7,715 nucleotides of DNA from assembly GCA_024688095.1 (NCBI GenBank), contig JAILEJ010000293.1, forward strand, positions 1 to 7,715, written 5' to 3'. This document shows, piece after piece, positions 1 through 5,118 of this stretch. Made by a program: the position numbers and the translations under genes. The notes below the pieces were generated by a model. The model did no database searches. It was given only the letters and a program-made list of their open reading frames with translations, and was not told the DNA's origin. Position 1 is the stretch's first letter, and every line of letters starts with the position of its first letter. The stretch is from Butyrivibrio sp. (lineage in GTDB: Bacteria > Bacillota > Clostridia > Lachnospirales > Lachnospiraceae).

Positions 1-248
1 TTATCTTCAGAAACGGATTCAGATGCATCATCTGTTGAAGAACTAATATTTACATATTTTCTTCCTGATGACTTGCTTTCTGTGTCGTCATCATCATAGT
101 CATAATCATCGAAATCATCATAATCGTCATCGAAATCATCAAATTCATCATTATTCTTTTTGTTCAGATAATAATAAACTCCTGCAGCAGCAGCTCCAGC
201 TGCGGCGCAAAATAATATAAATTTACCAAAACCGTTTGACTTAGACAT
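1..248 (-). CDS. Hypothetical small membrane-anchored protein with Asp/Tyr-rich tail (3' end missing)
   Basis: The frame is open on the minus strand from ATG at 248 to the left edge, giving 82 codons with no stop seen. The start is supported by AAAGGTGG six bases upstream. Residues 1-9 are a short polar head (MSKSNGFGK). Residues 10-27 are a hydrophobic, Ala/Gly-rich segment (ILFCAAAGAAAAG followed by VYYYL), then a KK stop-transfer-like pair, which suggests one N-terminal membrane anchor. Residues 33-55 are extremely acidic, almost only Asp with Phe and Tyr, followed by a Ser/Thr-rich stretch (57-80). Cys14 is preceded by Phe, which does not fit a lipobox. No enzymatic motif is visible. I do not recognise the family; small proteins of this layout are common in Lachnospiraceae genomes. 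It is divergent from the TetR gene, which may control it (inference only). Confidence 0.75.
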   Translation of the reverse strand, partial: MSKSNGFGKFILFCAAAGAAAAGVYYYLNKKNNDEFDDFDDDYDDFDDYDYDDDDTESKSSGRKYVNISSSTDDASESVSED

Positions 249-423
249 ATATTTCCACCTTTCTGCAAAATTGATGCAATTTAGATTTATAATCTTAAAA
301 TTAAATGGCAATTTTAAATTGAAGAAATTGCTATTTATAATTTTAATACAAAACGTCTTATAAAAAAAGAGTTTTTATTATTATTTTTATACATAAAATC
401 TGAGGTTTGTGTTTTGAAAAGCG
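249..423. other. AT-rich divergent intergenic region with short inverted repeats
   Basis: This stretch separates the minus-strand acidic protein gene from the TetR promoter. It holds no credible open reading frame with a ribosome binding site. It contains several copies of the half-site AAATTG/CAATTT, two of them forming near-perfect palindromes (listed separately). It also has an A/T-only hairpin at 360-378 that is too weak to call a terminator. The promoter of the leftward gene should lie here, but I could not find a minus-strand -35/-10 pair good enough to report. Confidence 0.5.
268..331. repeat. Cluster of AAATTG/CAATTT inverted repeats
   Basis: AAATTG-ATG-CAATTT lies at 268-282 and CAATTT-T-AAATTG at 309-321. 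A further AAATTGC at 325-331 pairs with GCAATTT at 308-314. Five half-sites within 64 bp, two as exact dyads, could be operator sites for the leftward gene, possibly for the adjacent TetR protein. The region is AT-rich, so chance occurrence is a real alternative. Confidence 0.3.
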
Positions 424-452
424 TTGAAACGAAGGCTAAAGAATGATAATAT
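424..452 (+). promoter_or_regulatory. Predicted promoter of the TetR-family gene
   Basis: TTGAAA at 424-429 matches the -35 consensus in five of six bases. It is separated by 17 bp from TAATAT at 447-452 (four of six against TATAAT). GATAAT at 445-450 is a closer -10 match but leaves only 15 bp of spacer. Transcription would begin near 459, just before the palindrome at 462-474. Confidence 0.5.
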
Positions 453-461
453 TAATATCTA

Positions 462-474
462 GACTGAATCAGTC
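462..474. promoter_or_regulatory. Probable TetR-family operator (13-bp palindrome)
   Basis: GACTGA-A-TCAGTC is a perfect dyad of two 6-bp arms around one central base. It lies just downstream of the predicted transcription start and 24 bp before the TetR start codon. TetR-family proteins bind such dyads as dimers and commonly repress their own gene. Both the bound protein and the repression are inference. Confidence 0.5.
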
Positions 475-498
475 AATTGTGGGATGGAGAAAAGCTAT

Positions 499-1107
499 AT
501 GAATGAGAAATTTTTTGACGTAAAAAAGGAAAAACAGGACAGGATGATAAATGCATCATTAAAGGTGTTTGCACTAAATGGGTACATTCACGCAAGTACG
601 GATGACATAGTAAGAGAAGCTGGAGTAAGTAAGGGACTTCTTTTTCATTATTTTGTAAGTAAGATTGGCTTATATACGTTTTTGTATGATTATGCTAAAA
701 GATTTCTGTCTCTCGAAGTCTCAACCCGCGTCAATAAAAAGGAAACCGATGCTTTTGTTTTGATGGAACAGCTAAAGGATGCTGAAGTTGCTGCAATGCA
801 ACAATATCCATATATTCAGCTTTTTTTAAAAAGGGCAGAAAATGAGACCTGTCTGGAAGCACTTGAAGCTGTAAGTGATTCTAAATCAGGATATCATGAA
901 ATGTATGAAAGCATAATGCGAAATCAGGATGTTACACGCTTTGTAGCTGGCGCTGATTACGTAAAAGTTGAAAAAATGCTGAATTCTGTAATGGATAACA
1001 TTTTGCCGGAATATTTGAATGAAGACTCTTTTAATCCATCAAGGTATCTTAATGAAGTAAATAAATACATCGATATGATGAGGGAACTTTGCTACTATTC
1101 AGAATAA
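499..1107 (+). CDS. TetR/AcrR-family transcriptional regulator
   Basis: This is a 202-residue DNA-binding repressor of the usual family length. Numbered from the start chosen here, residues 11-58 form the N-terminal TetR domain. Its helix-turn-helix lies at about 34-53 (TDDIVREAGVSKGLLFHYF), with the family's typical GVSKGLLFHYF recognition segment. The remainder is the divergent ligand-binding and dimerisation half, so the inducer cannot be read. An in-frame ATG at 484 would add five residues (MEKSY), but it has only GTGGG before it. The ATG at 499 has GGAG nine bases upstream and gives the common MNEKFF opening, so I prefer it. The gene has its own promoter and a dyad at 462-474 that suggests autoregulation. 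Targets could include the divergent acidic protein gene. No terminator is evident before the malQ promoter, so some read-through into malQ is possible. Confidence 0.9.
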   Translation: MNEKFFDVKKEKQDRMINASLKVFALNGYIHASTDDIVREAGVSKGLLFHYFVSKIGLYTFLYDYAKRFLSLEVSTRVNKKETDAFVLMEQLKDAEVAAMQQYPYIQLFLKRAENETCLEALEAVSDSKSGYHEMYESIMRNQDVTRFVAGADYVKVEKMLNSVMDNILPEYLNEDSFNPSRYLNEVNKYIDMMRELCYYSE

Positions 1108-1111
1108 GTGC

Positions 1112-1140
1112 TTGTATCTCAATAAATAATGTGCTAAAGT
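1112..1140 (+). promoter_or_regulatory. Predicted promoter of the malQ operon
   Basis: TTGTAT at 1112-1117 and TAAAGT at 1135-1140 are separated by 17 bp. Each matches four of six consensus bases. The start point would fall near 1147, directly against the palindromic operator at 1149-1162. The -35 box begins five bases after the TetR stop codon. The elements are imperfect, so the call rests mainly on spacing and on the position of the operator. Confidence 0.45.
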
Positions 1141-1148
1141 GAAAATAT

Positions 1149-1162
1149 CGGAAACGTTTCCG
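1149..1162. promoter_or_regulatory. LacI-family operator (perfect 14-bp palindrome)
   Basis: CGGAAACGTTTCCG is fully self-complementary around a central CG. Beyond one mismatched pair (1148/1163) the symmetry continues for two more pairs, to 1146-1165. AAACGTTT with a central CpG is the hallmark of sites bound by LacI-family regulators such as MalR, because the hinge-helix leucine intercalates there. The site overlaps the predicted start of malQ transcription, a position suited to repression. The LacI-family gene at 2756 in the same operon is the obvious candidate partner. A CcpA-type cre function is possible but less likely, because cre sites are usually less symmetric. Confidence 0.8.
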
Positions 1163-1196
1163 GTAATAGATTTTTTTATAGAGAAGAGGGTATATT

Positions 1197-2717
1197 ATGG
1201 CAAAGAGCAAAAAGAAAATAAGAAAAAGTGGCATTTTAATGCCTGTATTTAGTTTACCGTCAAATTATGGTATTGGTTCTTTTTCTAAAGAAGCATACGA
1301 ATTTGTTGATTTTCTTGAAAGCGCAGGACAGAGCTATTGGCAGATACTTCCGCTTGGACCTACAAGCTATGGAGATTCTCCTTATCAGTCCTTTTCTACG
1401 TTTGCCGGCAATCCTTATTTCATAGATATTGAAGCTCTTATTGAAGAAAAACTTCTTACCAAAAAGGAAGCTGATGCTATGGATTTCGGTAAGAATGATG
1501 AGAGAATTGATTACGAAAAAATTTATAAATCACGTTTTAAATTACTAAAGAAAGCGTACGACAGAAGCGGCCTTACTGATGGCTTTAAGGGTACACCGCT
1601 TATAGATATGGATTCTTATAAGACATTTGAAAAGGAAAATTCTGAATGGCTTGATGACTATGCTTTATTTATGGCTCTTAAAGATAGCCACGGTGGCTGT
1701 TCATGGAATCTTTGGGAAGAGGATATAAGACTTAGAAAGCCTGAGGCTTTAAAGAAGGCGGGAGAAAAATATTGTGAGGAAGTTAAATTTTATAAATTCC
1801 TTCAGTACCTGTTCTTTACTCAGTGGAAAAAACTTAAAGATTATGCTAATTCAAAGAATGTTGATATTATAGGAGATATTCCTATATATGTTGCCTTTGA
1901 CAGCGCAGATACATGGGCAAGCCCGGAACTGTTCCAGTTAGATGAGGAGAACATGCCGATCGCGGTAGCTGGATGTCCTCCGGATGCATTTAGTGCAACA
2001 GGTCAGCTTTGGGGAAATCCTCTTTATAAATGGGAACACCATAAGAAAACAGGATTTAAATGGTGGGTTAGAAGAATCGCAGGATGTTATAAGCTTTATG
2101 ATGTTATCAGAATTGATCATTTCAGAGGCTTTGATGAATATTACTCTATTCCTTTTGGAAATCCTACTGCTGAAAAGGGACAGTGGGAGAAGGGGCCTGG
2201 ATATGAGCTTTTCAAGACTGTAAAGCAGGAACTTGGAAATCTTAGAATTATTGCGGAGGACTTAGGATATCTTACTCCTTCTGTTATAGCTCTTGTAAAA
2301 AAGACCGGTTATCCTGGAATGAAGATATTACAGTTTGCTTTTGATTCCAGAGAGGAAAGTGATTATCTGCCACATAATTATGAAAAAAACAGTATTGTAT
2401 ATACTGGAACTCATGATAATGAGACAACCAGAGCGTGGTACAATACTATTCCAAGAAAAGACAGAGCTTATGCTAGAAAATATACAAATATCAGAAATCC
2501 TAAGAACGCAACATGGGATTTTATAAGACTGGCATTTGGAAGTGTATCCAATACTGCAATTATTCCTATTCAGGATTATCTTGATCTTGGAACAGAAGCA
2601 CGTATAAATATTCCTTCTACACTTGGAAATAACTGGGTATGGAGAATGAAGAAGGATGCATTAAGCGAGGAACTTGCATCAAAGATAAATGAACTTGTTC
2701 AGATTTACAAAAGGTAA
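1197..2717 (+). CDS. malQ: 4-alpha-glucanotransferase (amylomaltase, GH77)
   Basis: MalQ is a cytoplasmic enzyme that transfers alpha-1,4-glucan segments between maltodextrins, releasing glucose and building longer chains for phosphorylase. The 506-residue length is typical of the short bacterial form. GH77 signatures are clear: RSGILMPVFSLPSNYGIGSF-like opening at 9-30, SPYQSFSTFAGNPYFID at 61-77, RIDHFRGF at 305-312, IIAEDLG at 351-357 and YTGTHDNETT at 402-411. By comparison with Thermus amylomaltase, Asp307 is the nucleophile, Glu354 the acid/base and Asp407 the transition-state stabiliser; all are present. The start has AGAGGG six bases upstream. It is the first gene of a probable operon with the LacI-family regulator 38 bp downstream, and a LacI-type palindrome lies in its promoter. 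This suggests sugar-inducible expression. No anomaly in reading frame or length is visible. Confidence 0.97.
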   Translation: MAKSKKKIRKSGILMPVFSLPSNYGIGSFSKEAYEFVDFLESAGQSYWQILPLGPTSYGDSPYQSFSTFAGNPYFIDIEALIEEKLLTKKEADAMDFGKNDERIDYEKIYKSRFKLLKKAYDRSGLTDGFKGTPLIDMDSYKTFEKENSEWLDDYALFMALKDSHGGCSWNLWEEDIRLRKPEALKKAGEKYCEEVKFYKFLQYLFFTQWKKLKDYANSKNVDIIGDIPIYVAFDSADTWASPELFQLDEENMPIAVAGCPPDAFSATGQLWGNPLYKWEHHKKTGFKWWVRRIAGCYKLYDVIRIDHFRGFDEYYSIPFGNPTAEKGQWEKGPGYELFKTVKQELGNLRIIAEDLGYLTPSVIALVKKTGYPGMKILQFAFDSREESDYLPHNYEKNSIVYTGTHDNETTRAWYNTIPRKDRAYARKYTNIRNPKNATWDFIRLAFGSVSNTAIIPIQDYLDLGTEARINIPSTLGNNWVWRMKKDALSEELASKINELVQIYKR

Positions 2718-2755
2718 AAGATACAATAATGGTTTTGATTTATTTAGGGTGATAA

Positions 2756-3814
2756 ATGGCTGAAATAACTATAGTAGAAATTGCAAAAAGATGCGGAGTG
2801 GCTGTCAGTACAGTTTCAAGAGCACTAAATAACCATTCTGATATTAATCCTGAGACTAAGAAAAGAATTCTGGAGGTCATCAAAGAAACAGGTTATATAC
2901 CTAATAACAGCGCCAGAAATCTTAAGAGAACAGATGCCAAATGTATAGCTGTTCTTATTAAAGGTATAACTAATCCTTTTTTTGGCCCTATGATTGATAT
3001 TATCGAGCAGGAAACGGAAAAGAAGAAATATGCTCTCGTACTTAGACATGTAGAAGCCTATGAGGATGAAATAGATGTTGCCCTTGAACTAGAGAAAGAA
3101 AAGAGATTAAGGGGAATAATTTTCCTTGGAGGTGGATACAGACATTCTGCAGAGAAATTAAAAGCACTTAATGTTCCACTTATTTTTTCTACAATCGGGT
3201 CACCTGTCTCAAGCAAAATAAGTAAGGCTGAATATTCTACTGTAGCAGTGGATGATAAGTTTGAAAGTGCCAAGATGACAGAATATCTTATTGGGCTTGG
3301 CCATACTCGTATTGCAATAATGACTGAGGGCTCAGAGAAGATGTCCGTTGGCCAGCTTCGTCTTCAGGGATATGAAGATGCACTTGCAGGTCATGATATT
3401 GAAACCGATGAAGATCTCATCCGATATGTTGAAAAAGATATGGATCATTATAGTCTGGAGAATGGTTATAAAACAGCCAAAAAGCTACTTGATTCGAAAG
3501 TTAAGTTTACAGCTCTTTACTGCGTATCAGATACTCTTGCAATGGGTGCCTGCAGAGCAATCATAGATGCTGGCCTTAGGATTCCGGAGGATATAAGTGT
3601 GGCAGGCTTTGATGGAATAGGGATGGGAAGCTTTTACAATCCAAGACTTACAACAATAAGGCAACCTTTGGAACAAATTTCAAAGGAGTCAGTACGCCTC
3701 CTTTTTGATATAATTGATGGAGAATCAGGGCATCAGCATATTTATTTTCAGGGTGAACTGATAATAGGAGAGTCTACTGCAGCACGCGGCAGGAAAAAGA
3801 AAAAAGAACAATAA
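2756..3814 (+). CDS. LacI-family transcriptional regulator, probable regulator of the malQ operon
   Basis: This is a 352-residue sugar-responsive repressor of standard LacI/GalR length. Residues 4-23 (ITIVEIAKRCGVAVSTVSRA) are the helix-turn-helix, followed by the usual NPETKKRILEVIKETGYIPN helix pair. The hinge helix NSARNLKR is at 51-58, with Leu56 as the candidate minor-groove wedge. Residues 63-343 form the periplasmic-binding-protein-like effector domain, with typical elements ITNPFFGPMI (71-80), LGHTRIAIMT (181-190) and PEDISVAGFDGIGMG (277-291). The C-terminus is a short basic tail (RGRKKKKEQ). The ribosome site AGGGTG lies five to six bases before the ATG. Following malQ by 38 bp, it is probably co-transcribed and autoregulated through the palindrome at 1149-1162. 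By analogy with MalR the effector may be maltose or a maltodextrin, but the sequence does not show it, so I give no symbol. Confidence 0.93.
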   Translation: MAEITIVEIAKRCGVAVSTVSRALNNHSDINPETKKRILEVIKETGYIPNNSARNLKRTDAKCIAVLIKGITNPFFGPMIDIIEQETEKKKYALVLRHVEAYEDEIDVALELEKEKRLRGIIFLGGGYRHSAEKLKALNVPLIFSTIGSPVSSKISKAEYSTVAVDDKFESAKMTEYLIGLGHTRIAIMTEGSEKMSVGQLRLQGYEDALAGHDIETDEDLIRYVEKDMDHYSLENGYKTAKKLLDSKVKFTALYCVSDTLAMGACRAIIDAGLRIPEDISVAGFDGIGMGSFYNPRLTTIRQPLEQISKESVRLLFDIIDGESGHQHIYFQGELIIGESTAARGRKKKKEQ

Positions 3815-3835
3815 ACGATTCTGAAAGGGGCAAAT

Positions 3836-4387
3836 ATGGCAAAGACAGCAATTTTTATGGCGGATGGATTTGAAGAAATAGAAGGACTTACAGTTGTTGA
3901 TCTTCTTAGAAGAGCTGGAATTGAAATTAGTATGGTTTCCATTTCTGACAGCCTTATGGTTAAGGGATCACATGGAATAAAGGTACAGGTTGATAAGCTT
4001 TTTAAAGAAGTAAATTTTGATGAGCTTGATATGATAATTTTACCTGGTGGTCAGCCCGGAACGACAAATCTTGATAATTATGAACCTCTTAAAGAGAAGA
4101 TTGCAGAGTTTGATAAAGCTGGAAAATATATCAGCGCAATTTGTGCTGCGCCTGGCGTATTTGGAAGAATGGGAATACTTAAAGGTAAAAAAGCATGTTC
4201 TTATCCAGCCTGTGAGGATCAGCTTACTGGGGCTGATGTGCAGAAAACTGAAACCACAGTTGATGGACATATTTTGACCAGCAGAGGTATGGGTACAGCT
4301 ATTGCATATGGACTTGCCATAGTAGAAAGATTTCAGGGTAAAGAAGCAGCAGATAAGCTTGGAGAAAATATAGTATATAAATTATAA
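3836..4387 (+). CDS. DJ-1/PfpI (ThiJ/YajL)-family protein
   Basis: This 183-residue cytoplasmic protein has the full DJ-1/PfpI domain. ADGFEEIEGLTVVDLLRRAG at 9-28 carries Glu16, equivalent to human DJ-1 Glu18. LPGGQPG at 69-75 is the conserved glycine turn, and AICAAPG at 101-107 is the nucleophile elbow with Cys103, equivalent to DJ-1 Cys106. TSRGMGTAIAYGLAIVE at 148-164 is the typical C-terminal motif. An ungapped comparison places Tyr123 where DJ-1 has His126. Family members are described as redox-sensing chaperones, glyoxalases or protein deglycases; the deglycase activity is disputed, so I assign no reaction. The start has AAAGGGG six bases upstream. The gene begins 21 bp after the LacI-family gene and should share its transcript, which would place it under sugar control (inference). 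Confidence 0.92.
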   Translation: MAKTAIFMADGFEEIEGLTVVDLLRRAGIEISMVSISDSLMVKGSHGIKVQVDKLFKEVNFDELDMIILPGGQPGTTNLDNYEPLKEKIAEFDKAGKYISAICAAPGVFGRMGILKGKKACSYPACEDQLTGADVQKTETTVDGHILTSRGMGTAIAYGLAIVERFQGKEAADKLGENIVYKL

Positions 4388-4446
4388 GACAAAATAAGAT
4401 TTTATATGCAGGGTTATGTGAAGAACCTGTTATTAAAGGTAGGATT

Positions 4447-4962
4447 ATGGGAGTAGAAATAGAAAAGAAATTTACATTAAAGAATATACCAGAGAATCTT
4501 GATAAATATCAGATGCATTACATAGAACAGGGCTATCTTAATGTGAGTCCCGCTATCAGAGTAAGACGAGAAGATGATCACTTTTACATGACATACAAGG
4601 GACAGGGGATAATGTCTCATGAAGAATATAATCTTCCGCTTGATAAAGAGTCCTATGAGCATCTGGTGGATAAGGCTGACGGTCATCTGATTAAGAAAAA
4701 GAGATATCTTATTCCTCTTAATGAGAATGCTTATACTGAAGAATATTTGTCCGGAAGGGATGATTTGAAGAAAATAATTAAGTCAGGAGAAATGAAAATA
4801 GAGCTGGATATTTTTGAAAAGCCTTTTGATGATATACGGATAGCCGAGGTTGAATTTCCGGATGAGGATGCTGCTAATAATTATAATATGGCTGACTGGT
4901 TTAAAGAAGACGTTACAAGTGACAGGTCATATAGTAATGCAAGACTTAGCCAGAGAAAATGA
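4447..4962 (+). CDS. CYTH domain protein (triphosphate tunnel metalloenzyme family)
   Basis: This 171-residue soluble protein has a CYTH domain over nearly its full length. The family signature ExExK is present as Glu4, Glu6 and Lys8 in EIEKKF. Other expected charged positions of the tunnel barrel follow: Arg38/Arg40/Arg41 in AIRVRRE, Lys51 in TYKG, Lys83-Arg86 in IKKKRY, Glu119 and Asp121 in IELDIF, Glu134 and Glu136 in AEVEF, and a final SYSNARL. Such proteins bind triphosphates with metal ions inside the barrel and hydrolyse inorganic tripolyphosphate, nucleoside triphosphates or thiamine triphosphate, or act as class IV adenylyl cyclases. Small clostridial members are generally tripolyphosphatases, which is my preferred guess. 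The start follows AGGTAGGATT. It is the last gene before the terminator at 5004-5035 and 59 bp after the DJ-1-family gene. Confidence 0.9.
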   Translation: MGVEIEKKFTLKNIPENLDKYQMHYIEQGYLNVSPAIRVRREDDHFYMTYKGQGIMSHEEYNLPLDKESYEHLVDKADGHLIKKKRYLIPLNENAYTEEYLSGRDDLKKIIKSGEMKIELDIFEKPFDDIRIAEVEFPDEDAANNYNMADWFKEDVTSDRSYSNARLSQRK

Positions 4963-5003
4963 TTTAAATGAAACAAGAAGTTATCTGAAAAATGTTAAAG
5001 AAG

Positions 5004-5035
5004 ACGCTGCAAAAATTTTTGTGGCGTTTTTTTTT
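5004..5035 (+). terminator. Rho-independent terminator of the malQ operon
   Basis: ACGCTGCAAAAA (5004-5015) pairs with TTTTTGTGGCGT (5016-5027), including two G-T pairs. The tip must open to form a small A/T loop. It is followed by an uninterrupted run of nine T from 5027. It lies 41 bp after the CYTH stop codon and immediately upstream of the trigger factor promoter, so it isolates the two units. Confidence 0.88.
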
Positions 5036-5041
5036 ATGATA

Positions 5042-5050
5042 TGTTATAAT
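5042..5050 (+). promoter_or_regulatory. tig: Extended -10 promoter of tig
   Basis: TGTTATAAT is a perfect extended -10 element (TGn followed by TATAAT at 5045-5050). The -35 position with a 17-bp spacer (5022-5027, TGGCGT) is poor and lies inside the preceding terminator. An extended -10 can compensate for that. Transcription would start near 5057, leaving a leader of about 60 bases before the start codon. Confidence 0.72.
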
Positions 5051-5118
5051 CTGAAAATGATTGTGTCCGTATTCGGTTTGTAATATATTTGGACGATTTT
5101 AGGAGGAATTAATAAGAA

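Noticed and set aside
207..215. Possible lipoprotein signal at Cys14 of the acidic membrane protein
   Set aside because: Phe directly precedes the Cys and the N-terminal hydrophobic part before it is too short; a plain membrane anchor fits better.
360..378. ATAAAAA/TTTTTAT hairpin followed by T-rich sequence
   Set aside because: The stem is only A-T pairs and no upstream plus-strand gene ends nearby, so it is not a credible terminator.
1149..1162. Reading the malQ palindrome as a CcpA cre site
   Set aside because: Possible, but the perfect symmetry and the LacI-family gene in the same operon favour a local regulator. Not excluded.
4409..4429. CAGG(G)TT/AACCTG hairpin between the DJ-1-family and CYTH genes
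   Set aside because: Six base pairs with a bulge and no T-run; not a terminator and too weak to claim as a regulatory element.
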